DNA of 64,000 nt from the NCBI GenBank assembly GCA_949128115.1, contig OX421962.1:64459787-64523786 (forward strand), given 5' to 3'. The notes beneath the pieces were generated by a model. That model made no database searches and was not told where the DNA came from. It was given only the letters and a program-made list of their open reading frames with translations. Shown here in pieces: positions 1-12,040 of the stretch. Origin of the DNA: Anaspis maculata (Eukaryota; Arthropoda; Insecta; Coleoptera; Scraptiidae). The translations under genes and the position numbers were made by a program. The first letter of the stretch is position 1. The number at the start of each line of letters is the position of its first letter.

Positions 1-230
1 GGTACCTGAAGGATTATGGCACTCAAATTACGAAAGATGTTCGCTCAATAACAAAAAAAAAGTAGGTAGGTATCACTAAAAATCATGTGACAAGGCTACC
101 ATTTTGTCGGTTTTTCGATAAAAAAGAAATGTTCCAATTCAAAAGTGAACCCGATATTAGTGTTCAGGAGGTCGAAATCAGTTGGAGAACATTTTTTTAT
201 ATAAGTAACAGAATGACGCTTATGTGGCCG

Positions 231-233
<3 letters not shown>

Positions 234-264
<31 letters not shown>
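234..264. repeat. (TGTC)n microsatellite
   Basis: About eight uninterrupted TGTC tetranucleotides. The same tetranucleotide class, as GACG or ACAG, occurs at 14409-14450 and 25831-25890. All three sit beside degenerate tandem repeats containing the words ATGGCGG and TTTCATGAAA, so this tract is probably one component of a dispersed element and not an isolated microsatellite. Confidence 0.9.
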
Positions 265-265
<1 letters not shown>

Positions 266-539
266 CGAGTCCGTGCAGAAATTAAGACGCTGTACTCCTT
301 CTCGAGAATTGAAACAAGAGTCTTGGAACTTTTTTCCGATTAATAGCTGATGTCCCCAAGGGTGGCCAATGGGCACTATTTTTGTTATCCATACATCGTT
401 ATTATTATTCTCAAAAAACAGAGATCTCCTGTGCACTTCGATGAAGTTGAACTTCTCCTCGGGAAATAAAGCTACAGCCCTTGAAGATTGAACTTTATCC
501 GGTGGATAGCTTAGGTCCTCAAGGACCAAATAGGCAGGT

Positions 540-960
540 TGGCTTTCATAATTCGGCCGCCATCTTGGCTGCCATATTGAAATTTCTTATTAGTGGAACG
601 ATTGTCATGAAACTTGAAACTTACCCTTGTCTAGTACGATCATTCATTCTTATTTTCAAGCCAAATTTCATGATTGCCCCACCATCTTGGCCGCCATATT
701 GAAATCTCTTATAAGTGGAAGGATTTTCATGAAACTTGAGAGTTACGCTTGTCTCGTACGATCATTCCTATTTTCAAGCTGAGTTTCATAATTCTGCCGC
801 CATCTTGGCTGCCATATTGAAATCTCTTGTTAGTGGAACGATTTTCATGAAACTTGGAACTTACCCTTGTCTAGTACGATCATTTTGATTTTCAAGCCGA
901 ATTTCATGATTCTGTCGATATTTTGGCCGCCATATTGCAATTTTTTGCCCAAGACGGTAG
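540..960. repeat. Degenerate ~120-bp tandem repeat, about 3.5 units
   Basis: Each unit holds the words CCGCCATCTTGG, CCATATTGAAAT, GTGGAACGATTTTCATGAAA and TAGTACGATCATT, in that order. Units start near 553, 675, 796 and 918. Reverse-complement units of the same family occur at about 12040-12300, next to the 270-bp array. No coding potential is evident. Confidence 0.85.
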
Positions 961-1735
961 AACCCTAATCACTTAACATCTTGCGTTCACTAATCCTCCA
1001 AAAAGGAAGTGCGCTACTGAGCCTCATGCCCATGAGGCATATTCGCTTGTTATAAATTGTCCCAAGTCACTAAAACATCTGTTGAAAACATTCAATTGGA
1101 ATCGTAAATGACGTAAAATTATTTGGCAAAAGGCACATTTCAGCGTCATACGTACCCGTATTTTTCACAGCTACGCAACTTTTATTGTGTTCTTATTCAT
1201 AATCGCATTTTTTATGATAGAGATAAACCTTAATTTTGTTGATACAGGTGAATAACCGCCATTTATCGAGATGGTAATATTTAGGAAGAAAATCTGTTGT
1301 TTATTTTCGTAGAGATTTTTCTTAATGATCGGCAAATTGGTAAGGTCCTGTAGGCAAAAAGTTAATAACCCGAGTACCACCTACACGGTATTTTACTTTG
1401 TCCAAGAGCCAAACTCGGAGAATTAGTCGATTTGCTCCAAATGTAAAGTTTCAAAAATAGATCTGTTGAGCTCATGTAAATTTCCTCTTGAAAGGTATTT
1501 CCTCCGGATTCATAATAAAACCGAACAAGCGCGTGTTTTAAGACCATGCGTGTCCGAAACAAACGTATTTATTTTCAAACGTGTTTGTTTTCGTTCTAAA
1601 TTGTTTTATATTTTCTCTTTGTTCAATTGCAGATTTCGTAAAGACCTCCAAATAGGTTGGTAGGTACGTTCAACTTCAATAAAAACGCAGGACTGAACGG
1701 TTTTGAAAAGGCTACGATGCAAAAACTGTTGATCT
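961..1735. other. No gene recognised
   Basis: AT-rich sequence with only short ORFs that have no recognisable motif. I see no splice-bounded coding exon on either strand. Confidence 0.5.
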
Positions 1736-1739
1736 GATA

Positions 1740-4700
1740 TAGTCCTAGCGGTACACGTAAAAATGGCTCTAATTGTGACAAAAGTGTGAAATTTGATGTG
1801 TGGACTCCTTAAAGCATTTAAAAGGTTTTTAGAAGGGGAGCCAAGAAAAATTTTGATTTTGATTTTTTAATTTTTTGTGACGTCATTTTTTTTATTTATT
1901 TTTTTCATTTTTGCAACCATTTAAGATTTTTTACTTTTGCTTTTGTATTATGGTGAGTAACTGCTTAATCCATAAAACGGAAGAGAAAATTTGCGAAAAA
2001 AATTAACTGAACTGAAATGATGGCGTTTTTTGTAAAAATCAATTTTTTCCATTTTTTTCAAAAAATACTGTGAATATGTGGAAAATTAAAAAAGGCAATC
2101 ATCCCTCAAAACAAGCTCTATCAGAAGTTATGGAAGTGTTTCTCAAAATTCCACGCCGTTTTTGAGATATTTGGAAATATGTTATTTCTTGCGACTGTTT
2201 CTTCGTATTAGCTCCTATTTCATCAAACATATAACAGGATTCTTTTTTCTTGAAAATATACTTCAGAATGATCAGACCGAAGATTTCTCAGAAGTTCATT
2301 GTAAATTGTAATTTTTCCAGTGGCGTAGATCATGAAAATTCAAATCGTTTCTACCCTCTCACCATACTTTCTACACCACTCGATTATTTGAAAAATACAT
2401 GACATTTTGGCAATATGATGATCATCCAAGATCACTTAGCATGACATTTTATTTAAAAAGCACACAATTTTTCCGCTGATCAGATCGACTGCGAAACAAT
2501 GCATCTTGTATCATCTCCTCGATCATCTCCATCATGACTGTTTTAGATAAATTATAGTTGATTGTCCCCCCCTCAGAGTTTTTGAATAGGATGTCATAAC
2601 AGGTGGCTTTTGATGATCATCTTGTCAAATAAAATATAAATATTTACAAACAAATAGGTAGGTATGTTCCTATGTTCCAAACCGCAATAATTACAAAACA
2701 GATGCGATGACATGTATGCCTTCGACGCCAGTGATAGCCACTCAACCACCTTTACTGTTGATAAAGTGCAGAATTTTCAGTTTGGGGGAACAATAAACTA
2801 TTATGAATCTAAAACAGTCATGATGGAGATGATCGAGGAGGTGATACAAAATGTAATGTCCGTTTTTATTACTATATTATCTTTGTAAAACTCACCTATT
2901 AATAAATGTTACTTAATATACTTAAAAAAAAGTAATATTTAGCAGTCGATCTGATCAGTGGAAAAATTGTGTGCTCAAGATCGTCGATTTCATCTTGTTT
3001 TCAAAAGAAGTGTCATACTAGGTGAACTTAGATGATCATGATGCCAAAATGTCATATATTTTCTAAATAATCGAGTGGTGTAGAAAGTACGGTGGGAGGG
3101 TAGAAATGGTTCGAATTTCCACGATCTACGCCACTGGAAAAATTACAATTTACAATAAACTACTAAAAAATCTCCGGTCTGATCATTCCTTAGTATATTT
3201 CTAAGAAAAAAGAACCCTGTGATGTGTTTGATGTAATAGGAGCTAATACGAAGGAACAATTGCAAGAAATAACATTTTTCCAAATATCTTGAGAACGGCT
3301 TGGAATTTGGAGACACACTTCAAAAACTTCTGATAGGGCTTTTTTTGAGGAATAGTTGCATTTTCCTATTTTTCACATATTCACATTTCACACAAAATTG
3401 AAAAGTTTGATTTTTACAAAAAACGTCATCATTTCAGTTCAATTGATTTTTTTCACAAATTTTCTCTTCCGTTTCTTGGAATAAGCAATTACTCACCATA
3501 GTACAAAGACAAAAGTCAAAAATCTCAGATAGTTTCAAAAAGAAAAAAAAAAGAAAAAAAATGACGTCACAAAAAATTGAAAAATTAAAATCAAAATTTT
3601 GCTTGGCTCCCCTTCTGAAAACCTTTTAAATGCTTTTAGGAGTCCACACACCAAATTTCACATTTTTGTCACAATTGGAGCCATTTTTATGAAATTTTAC
3701 TTATACCGCTAGGACTATAATTCAGTGATGTAAAATACCCGGGTTTTTATACATTGTTTTGCAGCCGATCTGATCAGCGGAAAAATTGTGTACTTTTTAA
3801 ATGAAGTGTCATGCTAAGTGATCTTGGATGATCATCATAATGCCAAAATGTCATGTATTTTTCAAATAATCGAGTGGTGTAGAAAGTATGGTGAGAGGGT
3901 AGAAACGATTTGAATTTTTATGATCTACGCCACTGGAAAAATTACAATTTACAATGAACTTTTGAGAAATCTTCGGTCTGATCATTCTGAAGTATATTTT
4001 CAGGAAAAAAGAACCCTGTTATATGTTTGATGAAATAGGAGCTAATACGAAGAAACAGTCGCAAGAAATAACATATTTCCAAATATCTCGAAAACGGCTT
4101 GGAATTTTGAGAAACACTTCCATAACTTCTGAAAGGGCTTGTTTTGAGGGATAATTTCTTTTTTTAATTTTTCACATATTCACAGTATTTTTTGAAAAAA
4201 ATGGAAAAAATTGATTTTTACAAAAAACGCTATCATTTCAGTTCAGTTAATTTTTTTCGCAAATTTTGTCTTCCGTTTCTTGGATTAAGCAGTTACTCAC
4301 CATAATACAGAAGCAAAAGTGAAAAATCTTGAATAGTTGCAAAAAATAAAGAAAAAATAAAAAAAATGACGTCACAAAAAATTAAAAAATCAAAATCAAA
4401 ATTTTTCTTGGCTCCCCTTCTAAAAACCTTTTAAATGCTTTAAGGAGTCCACACACCAAATTTCACACTTTTGTCACAATGGGGCCTTGCACTGCCACTT
4501 TTACACACCGAGGGCGCCACGACCGTTGGGGGCAAATTCGACAATTTCGACGGCGTTGACGCTTCAGCGACCGACGTCCGTCATTTTATGTCTTGATTTG
4601 AAATTTGGATAACCTCTGTTTCTTGCTTGACGTCTCCAGTCACTGTCAGTTACTGGTCAAACTACTCAAACTCCCCTGTTTTTCGCGTCGTTACGGCCAC

Positions 4701-4811
4701 TTTATCGAAGTAGGCGCCCCCTACAGTAGTGGCGACCTCACGTTGAGTTTTTCAATTGCAAGGCCCCATTAGAGCCATTTTTATGAAATTTTACTTATAC
4801 CGCTAGGACTA
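1740..4811. mobile_element. Large palindromic (fold-back) element, three arms
   Basis: The left end begins TAGTCCTAGCGGT and the right end closes with ACCGCTAGGACTA. The left arm (1740 to about 2570) is the reverse complement of two successive right arms, about 2800-3717 and 3765-4811. Shared words include GATCATCCAAGATCACTTAG, CGAGTGGTGTAGAAAGTA and GGCTCCCCTTCT. Flanks are ...GATA before and ATATAC after, so a short ATA target duplication is possible. There is no transposase ORF, so it is probably a non-autonomous DNA transposon. The third arm is split by the 287-bp MITE at 4481-4767. Confidence 0.8.
4481..4767 (+). mobile_element. 287-bp MITE, copy A (GGGGCC ends, AT target duplication)
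   Basis: The element starts GGGGCCTTGCA and ends TGCAAGGCCCC, and both sides are flanked by AT. The uninterrupted host sequence is visible in the sister arm near 3670 (CACAATTGGAGCC). Here the element splits CACAAT/TAGAGCC after duplication of AT. Two more copies of exactly the same length lie at 6243-6529 (+) and 13399-13685 (-), differing at only a few bases. It has no ORF of its own. Confidence 0.9.
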
Positions 4812-5208
4812 ATATACGCCAAATAGTGACGGACTTGTACTGGCAGGAACACTGTAAAGGCTGGTTTATATTGGATGTAAACTTATGCCGTTATCCCTAA
4901 CCGTATTCTTTATTCTTTAAACTTTAACGCTGTGGTTTATATTCACCGTAAGAGCATTTCAGCTGACAGTGCCTTGACAGGGAAGACACGTGTTCTACAT
5001 GTGACAGTGAGAGTTACACATATCAAACTGTCAGATTAATCTGAATAACTTGTTTGTTTTGTTAACTATTTCCTTCCAAGTCTGCAGTAGAGTTACAGTA
5101 CAATATTAAAAATGAATACGAACATGCAGTAACGATACCGAAGATTTTGCCAATTGCGATTCCGCCATGTTACTCATTATAGCTGCCGGTGCCGCCAGTG
5201 CAGCAGCT

Positions 5209-5289
5209 GAAGACCAAAACAAGAAGAGACCACAAAGGAAGAGGCGCTGGAGCGTCCGGCCAATATTTACAGAACGAAATAAAAGAAGG
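5209..5289 (+). pseudogene. Harbinger transposase N-terminal fragment
   Basis: An open stretch encodes a basic segment with the motif RKRRWSVRPIFTERN. This resembles the conserved R-R-W-x-V-x-P-I-x-x-x-R motif near the N-terminus of HARBI1-type transposases, where the second W is usual and here is S. The frame continues to 5499 but loses similarity after about residue 41. No DDE catalytic region is present. It agrees with the TAA target duplication of the enclosing element. The assignment rests on motif recall and no search was run. Confidence 0.6.
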
Positions 5290-5439
5290 CATTCCGTAAT
5301 TTATTTCAAATTATGGTGTGCGTGCCATATAAACTGGTATATATATTTCGTAGAGTTCAAAAGCAAAAATGGTATACAGCAAATAAAAGAAAAAAGTATC
5401 AAATTTCAACATCAAGTGCCGCTATCCAGTCAGTTGCGT

Positions 5440-5840
5440 CCTCACAGGCTTGGTGTGTTTCCATTTTGTTTCCGTAAAACGTCTAATGAGGCAATCTAAC
5501 ACGTTAAGGTCCATAGTTTGGATTGGGTGTCCGCAGTCACATCCTGGTTCTTCCGAAAGTCCCCATTTATGCTTGAAAACCCCCACCTCCCATGGCCCCG
5601 GTTCTGATTCGGTTCAGTTTACACCACAAATGCCTGTCTAGTTCGAATCCTGCAGGTTGCATTTATTCGGGTCTTCGATCAGATCCAGTCTGTCTGGATT
5701 TGTTCTTGATCATTCGTTCATCCAGGCCGTTTCTGTGTCGAAGTTTTGTTCCAAGAGCTCGTTTGTCAGACTCCACGTTGGCTTTCTTTTAGTCTCGTTC
5801 GTCTTGTGCAGTCCGGGTGGACTGGCAATTGATGATTGTG
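5440..5840 (-). pseudogene. LINE reverse transcriptase C-terminal fragment
   Basis: On the minus strand, with frame changes, the sequence reads an NRGHGRWG block, then HKWGL, then CDCGHPIQTMD, then DCLIRRF. This is the Cys-rich tail found after the RT domain of Jockey/R1-like non-LTR retrotransposons (W-G...C-x-C-G-x-x-x-Q-T-M/I-x-H-I...C). It has stops and frameshifts and lies inside the Harbinger-type element, so it is a nested relic. Confidence 0.6.
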
Positions 5841-6242
5841 GTGGCATTTGAACCATTCTTTTTTTGTGATAAGTTTTCTACGGATCTCAGGAGGGGCGAT
5901 GTTGGACAGAACTGGTGAAACGAAGCAACCGAGTTGGATCAACTTGGTGTCGAGATCCATTTTTTCTTCCATTTTCGCACAAGTAGTGAGAACAAAAATA
6001 ACCAACAAACCAACATCAGATCGACAGTGACGTTCGACGATGTGATTGTGTAACTGGTTGTATGTGATTGGCTGTCCGCATTCCCTATGCCGTAAAACTT
6101 GAAACTTGGCGAATTCTACGGTAAGAGAATAAATCACGGGATTATTCCCTGTCAATATAAACGTTTGTATTCAAATGCTACCTTTCAACTTTACGGTAAG
6201 GGAATAAGTTACCGGTTACGGCCAATATAAACCAGCCTTAAT

Positions 6243-6529
6243 GGGGCCTTGCACTGCCACTTTTACACACCGAGGGCGCCACGACCGTTGGGGGCAAATT
6301 CGACGATTTTGACGGCGTTGACGCTTCAGCGACCGACGTCCGTCATTTTATGTCTTGATTTGAAATTTGGATAGCCTCTGTTTCTTGCTTGACGTCTCCA
6401 GTCACTGTCAGTTACTGGTCAAACTACTCAAACTCCCCTGTTTTTCGCGTCGTTACGGCCGCTTTATCGAAGTAGGCGCCCCCTACAGTAGTGGTAACCT
6501 CACGTTGAGTTTTTCAATTGCAAGGCCCC
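6243..6529 (+). mobile_element. 287-bp MITE, copy B
   Basis: Same length, ends and orientation as copy A, flanked by AT at 6241-6242 and 6530-6531. Its left AT overlaps the TAA target duplication of the Harbinger-type element, so the two insertions abut exactly. Confidence 0.9.
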
Positions 6530-6532
6530 ATT

Positions 6533-6682
6533 ATCGCACGCAAAATAAACGGAGACAGTGTTTCGCGCGGAGTGTACTGATTCAATGAATTTTGGCCTTC
6601 TTGTCACTGTGACATCAAGCCAAAATTCATAAAATCGGTACACTCCGCGCGAAACACTGTCTCCGTTTATTTTGCGCGCGAT
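6533..6682. mobile_element. 150-bp palindromic MITE
   Basis: Near-perfect inverted arms of about 45 bp (ATCGCACGCAAAATAAAC... paired with ...TTTATTTTGCGCGCGAT) surround a short centre. A diverged second copy lies at about 35884-36015, sharing GGACAGTGTTTCGC and GTACACTCCGCG. It starts 3 bases after MITE copy B. Confidence 0.85.
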
Positions 6683-7540
6683 CGTACATCAAATTTTTTG
6701 TAACTCCAAAAAAAGAGACATAGCCATGAAGGAGCCCTTACGTAGTACATTCACCCTGAAGCCAGGAACCAAGCCTTTCCTTCTATTAGCCCATATTTTC
6801 AATGAAGCATGATCTTGTCGCTTTTTTTCTAATGACAAAAATTTTGATGTATGTAATATGTATTTTGCTCCTGACCTGACGGTACCTTATCGCTTGAAGT
6901 TTTGTATACAATAGTAAACTGACCGGTCAATCAACAGATCTTTGCTGTAAAACTGTCTATCCTGACCTGGACTCTCGCGCAAACGCAGAGTCGTTTTCAT
7001 CATGAATTCAATTTGTCAAAATGTCATTTTTGGATTAATGAAGTCGAATAATGAAGTGGCATTTCTTGATGATGATGGAACTTCAGCGAGCACTGACAAA
7101 TTAAATTTATGACGAAACCATCTCTGTGTTTCCACGATGGAGTGGGTCGGAATAAACGGTCTCACAGCAATGATCAGTTGATTGACTGACCTGTCAACTA
7201 TTGTACACAAAACTTTCAGCAACAAAGTTAAAGTTTGTTACTATTTGGGAATGGACAAGTTTCATGTTGGGAGAATCCTTCCAACAGAGTGCAGTCACGC
7301 GCGTGTTTCTGAGGAAGTTTCGAAACCTCACTGTAAAATGGTCATTTTCATTCTCTTTTCTCTAGTACTGCCGCGCTTGGCCGCTTGGGCATCATATTCT
7401 TCAGTGACCATCACTCACCTAACAAAATTAGCGAGGAATGATTCACCTGGGAGACTGGAAAAACTCCAGGATGCCTGGAATTTCGCTGGAACGCAAATAA
7501 GTGAAGAATGAGAAAGGTTCTTCAGGAACTATTCATGCGA
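6683..7540. other. No gene recognised
   Basis: Unique-looking sequence. Short ORFs on both strands show no recognisable motif and no convincing splice-bounded exon. Confidence 0.4.
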
Positions 7541-7948
7541 CAGATATAATGCTGAGTTGACTTGAAGAGATTTGTGACAGTTGACAAATCATAGCTTCAT
7601 AAAACTATGTTGCTCATCAGTTATATTTCATGTTGCGAATGAGTTCTCAATAACTCTATGCAAGCAGATCTCGAAATTCACTCTACTGATAATTGTGATG
7701 GGGCGGTAATTGCAGAAGTCGTTCTTTCTTCAATTCTTATAAACTGAACACAATCTCGGTAGTTTCCAAGTATCTGGGAAAACCGATGTAGAAATGATGC
7801 TGTTGAGTACAAGCTGCAAAGGACGGGCCAAGACAGATCGACGACAGTCTTTCAGCAAATACGAAGAGATCAAATCGGGCCCAACCACATTTCCCGTCTT
7901 CAGATTTCCGAGCGCCAGATAATTCTGGAAATCTGTATCTCTAGGCAA
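7540..7948 (-). pseudogene. LINE reverse transcriptase fragment
   Basis: The minus-strand ORF 7730-7948 contains GPDLISSYLLKDC and VFPDTWKLPRLCSVYKN. These match the N-terminal RT blocks of CR1/Jockey-type LINEs (G-P-D-x-I...L-L-K..., then F-P-x-x-W-K...V-x-P-I-x-K). Downstream, in broken frames, a D-E-Q-H-S-F-M-K block resembles the following S-x-x-Q-H-G-F block. Stops and frameshifts show it is dead. Confidence 0.65.
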
Positions 7949-9590
7949 AAGTTATCTACCTAGAGATTTAAAAACCGTCAGCCTGCCGCGCCGCACCCTG
8001 TACAAACAACCAACTTTCTGCAGATCTCGTCATCCATTGGTAATATACTTGATTGCTTTATGCTTTATGACAAGCTCAACTGACCCAGACCTCAATCAAT
8101 GTCAAATGTTTGATTCACTATAACCACCTGCTGATTCATGGCAGCCTGTTTCCATGATTTTAAAATTTCCCGATGTTCATCAGGATAATGTACCTTTGCC
8201 TCGTTCCACGCAAGTGCACGGTAGTCCACTAACATCCAGTTCCACTAGCGATTTTAATTATTGTTAGCTGTTGAGACATTTTCTCTGATGGATTCTAGGT
8301 CAGTGCTGGTTGAATGACCACGGAAAATGCATACAAGCTGTTGTGGTCTGAACATTTTTCCATAATCTTTCGTGAAACTTGTGTTTTCTGTGGTCACTAA
8401 GCCAATATTCACTAGAGAAAATATTTCAATTAACTAACAATGATTAAATTCGCTGGTGGAACTGGCTATAAGGTAATTACCTGCTTCAATTAAAATTTTC
8501 AGCAAATACTTACTCAATAAAAAGTTGTATTATTGTGAAGAGATAAAAAAATATTTCATAAACCCACATCGAACATGTGTGAAGAACACTGAGTAGTCTC
8601 TTTTAATAAACGCGTCAAAGTACGCAACGAAACTTGGCATGTAACAAAGAAAATATTTCGCAGCACCAAGGAAATTCTGATGCCAAATTGCGCATTTATG
8701 CTAAAGGTGGAAGGCGTTTGTCCGACCCCAATGAAAGCTTTTTTCGCAGAATGCTCTGGCCGCCGGCCAAGCTCTACGTCTAAAAATACGAATTTACGTC
8801 TGCACATGGTCTAAGGAAGGTGCCTCTCGACAAAAAGCAGATTTTCCTCCCGCCGGTTGTTCCACAACTCATATCCACCAACAAAGTCCAAGCAGTACTG
8901 GTCTGATGACCTCTACTGCCTGTTTTCTTCCACGGCGCTCTTGGTGGAAGGTCGTTGTCGCGAGATCAGCTGATTCCGGAGGAACAACGACGCTCGGCGT
9001 CGACATCAGCGTCGCCCAAACTTTTGACCTTGCAGCCAGCGTCCGAAATAGAGCAGGCACAATAAACGTTAAAACCAACTGCGTCTCTGCTTAAAACTCC
9101 TTAAATCCCATGTTTTCCACATCCGCGTGGTCCTATATTTGGAACCGAGGGTTGCCATCAAAGGTTTCCACTTGAATTTTTCATCGGAGTGTTTTATTGC
9201 TGATATGTGTATCACGTGTCGAAAATAAATTCTTCGCATAAACGAAAGTAAAACATGGTGGAGCAAATTTCACCAGGCACCATCTGTGTTTACAAAAATT
9301 AAAATAAAAACAAAACGTAAATCTGGCACGGGTTGCGCAGAATAATTTTCTATTAATCACATTATTTGTTCTTTTTTATTACCCACCTAAGAATGGTTTT
9401 TTCAAAATCCTTTTTTCTACTTATGTTTCGAAGAACTTCTCACTCGGTATAGTATGCACGTACCAGAAGCAAGGGACTATAAAGGGTACCACTTAATCCC
9501 CAGGGTAAAATTAATAATAATTCCCCATACGAAATCGACCTCCGGAAGAGATGCCATATTCGTCCAAAATGGAACTTTTAGCTTTTTATT
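7949..9590. other. No recognised gene
   Basis: Contains an open minus-strand ORF at 8869-9078, and an exon-like minus-strand stretch near 8090-8250 (reading ...NEAKVHYPDEHREI...) that I cannot assign. No start or splice context is strong enough to call a gene. Confidence 0.35.
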
Positions 9591-10895
9591 TTATTTTAGG
9601 TAAAATAAGGCGTTGCGGAATCAAACGCTGTGGGCTTATTTCTTGACAGAAATTTACCATTCAGCATTCAGGTCTCTTTCGAAAGCTACAAGGATGTATG
9701 TACTTGGTTTGAGCCCATTGGCATTTTTCATCTTATCGTCAATCAATTTATTTGGGCATGTCAAAATTCAGTAAAAAATTAGTAGTGAAAATGGATAAAC
9801 CCACGATGGAGAATCTGTTCTGACTCGAGTTTCTCATGGACAAAGTTACCTTGATCCAGGACAAATGCAGCTGTAACACGCCTCCAGGTGAACTAAGCTT
9901 ATCCTCCCAACTTCTGGACAACAGTCCCCCGGACGGACGGACGTGTGCGAAGCCGATTTCAACCCCAACCGAAAATCAAGTCCAATAAACTGCCGAGGTG
10001 TATTCGACGTCTGCGTCACCATCTTTAAGAAGATGCAACCTGGATGGCTGTCGGACAAAGTCATCGTGGGCAATTCTCTAATTTCTTTTTCGAACTTTTT
10101 CGTCGAGTTGCCGCAGATCGTCGAGGCTTCCAACGTTCCAGATGAATGTGAACAACAAACCTGTACTGTTCAAAGACAAAAAGGGCAATCGCTGTACCGC
10201 TACAAGAAAGACAGGAGAGGCAAAACAGAAATCGACGGATCCAATCTCTTGCCGAGCTGTCTCATGCATCCTTGTGGCTATATGGATTTTCAACTGATAG
10301 ACCAACAAAACATGATGCTTTGATTGGAATGTAGTGGACCGAATGCTATGTGCGGTCCTCCAGGGATGGATTGTAAATAGGGATGGATATAGTAAATAGA
10401 AATTGAGTATGAAAGAAAAAATGGGTGGTATCGGGATGTGTAGGAATGGAATAGATTATATGGGTTGCATGAGTAAGGGAAGAAAAATGGGTGATATGGG
10501 AATGGGTAGTATGGGAATGAATAACACGGGTATGGGAGACATGGGTAATTGGTGATTGGGTATAATGTGGGAGGTAATGGGCATAGTATAATAATATTAT
10601 TAATACCTACTATTATGTACATATACAGTATTATGTATTCGACACCTGTAAAGGTCATGAATAAACATTATTATTGTTATTATTATTATTATAAAAAATA
10701 AAAAAAATGAAAATTTAGAAATTTAATTTTTTTTTTTGTATTTTGGAAATGCCAATGAGCTCAAACTAAAGTACATCCTGGTAGCTTTCGAAAGAGACCT
10801 GAGTCTCGACCTGAATGGTAAATTTCTGTCAAGGAATAAGCCCACAGCGATTGATTTCGCAACGCCTTATTTCACCAATTATTCAACTCGATTCC
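9590..10895. mobile_element. Inverted-repeat-bounded element with coding-like island
   Basis: A dispersed ~110-bp sequence occurs in minus orientation at about 9598-9715 and in plus orientation at about 10765-10880. It includes GACCTGAATGGTAAATTTCTG and AAGGAATAAGCCCACAGCGA. Between the copies is a less AT-rich stretch (9846-10326) open on both strands, including a 126-codon + ORF with no family I recognise. An internally shortened version of the same pair lies at 14835-15120, and a solo copy at about 51228-51310. Confidence 0.55.
10375..10695. repeat. Degenerate GGGTATGGGAAT-type repeat followed by ATT-rich microsatellite
   Basis: The purine-rich stretch 10375-10590 is built from variants of ATGGGTgATATGGGAATG. 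It is followed by an ATT/ATA-rich tract at 10590-10695. The long ORF on the minus strand here is repeat translation and not a gene. Confidence 0.75.
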
Positions 10896-12040
10896 TTATA
10901 AGAGACCTAAAATGTTAGAATCCGCTAGTAGGTATACTTGGAGTGTACACATGCGAGCACAGAATACTGGACATCGAATATTTTCATTAGATAGAAGTAA
11001 AGACTTGGTCGCTTGCTTCATGATGAATGTACCAAGTAAGGACTTCTTCATGACTGTCAGTTTTTTTGGGATGATGAATTTTGCTGGAAAATTGTATAAT
11101 CGTTTGTTTAATTATTGTGAAGATGCTGCAAATTTGTATCAACCCTCTCCACTTCCAATTCCCGTTCCCTTCCCGGGACGTCTCAAATAAAAATTTCCAT
11201 AAGTTCCTGGATATCAGTCGGGAAAGTATTGTGGTGCCACAACAGATTTTGCCATTTTGAAAACAATTTAAAAACAGAAAATAGTTTTTTTTATGAGATT
11301 TTCGACTTTTTTCCCTCAAATACATCCAAACTAATAATGTTGAATTGAAATCAATCAAGTAGGTACAAAAATTACATTGCATCATCAATACACTTTTACA
11401 GAAAATATCAAAATTATCTTCAATGGTTTTCAGACACATTTCAAGCATAAAAGGAGTCCAAAAAACGAATAAAAAATTTTTAACTTATTTTCACGATTAC
11501 CACTTCTTGTTTTTCCAATTAAGGGATGAGAAGTAAAACTAGTGGATAAGTGGATAACCCGAAAATTTTCTTTCATATAACCTCATTGGACACTGTTTTT
11601 AGTCCATTCCTATTTTTGGAATTTTTCAAATCGAGTCGACCTTCATTGCACTGGACCCGGACATTCTTCTAAGAGAACTCGCCCGTCCGTTTGTATTTAC
11701 CATTAACTATTTCTCAGGGAAAGAATTTACAGATGTCATTTTAACGCTTTTCAGTTATTGCTTAGGTACATACGGACTAAGAAATTTTGTAACAACATTT
11801 ATTCAAGGACGGCATTTCCTAGCATAAAAAATGGCTGAAACAGACTGCGGATTAGCTGCAGAGCGAAAGAGAAAGAGATAGATTCTTGTGGCGTGAGTTT
11901 CTGCATCAAATCTGGGTTGGCAAGAAAATGACGGTCTTTTTTCGAAAAAAATGAAAAAAAATCAATAAAAATTCGAGTTTTTTGAATTTTGAAATTTTGA
12001 AATACATACTTATACGTTTTCATATTTAATTTTAGAATCC
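10896..12040. other. No gene; dispersed repeat near 11150-11250
   Basis: AT-rich. The segment 11150-11250 (GGGACGTCTCAAATAAAAATTT ... GGGAAAGTATTGTGGTGCCA) recurs at about 26740-26815 and, reversed, at about 44370-44470. I see no coding exon. Confidence 0.5.

Larger units (their letters stand above)
4858..6238. mobile_element. PIF/Harbinger-like element, non-autonomous
   Basis: The terminal inverted repeats read AGGCTGGTTTATATTGG at the left and the complement CCAATATAAACCAGCCT at the right. Both are flanked by TAA (4855-4857 and 6239-6241). A 3-bp TAA/TTA duplication is characteristic of PIF/Harbinger. Inside lie a short Harbinger-transposase-like segment (5209-5289) and a degraded LINE reverse-transcriptase segment on the opposite strand (about 5440-5840). 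The right duplication abuts MITE copy B. The element is too short and broken to be autonomous. Confidence 0.8.

Noticed and set aside
197..529. 110-codon minus ORF across the TGTC microsatellite
   Set aside because: Half of it is microsatellite translation (repeated DRQT) and the rest has no recognisable domain.
5766..6155. 129-codon minus ORF in the Harbinger-type element as a second transposon gene
   Set aside because: It overlaps the LINE RT relic and the terminal inverted repeat. I saw no SANT/Myb-like motif of the Harbinger accessory protein.
8090..8250. Minus-strand exon-like text containing NEAKVHYPDEHREI
   Set aside because: No convincing splice borders and only about 45 codons. It could be a gene relic but is not supportable alone.
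10290..10658. 122-codon minus ORF rich in Tyr, Pro and Phe
   Set aside because: It is the translation of a degenerate GGGTATGGG repeat and an ATT microsatellite.
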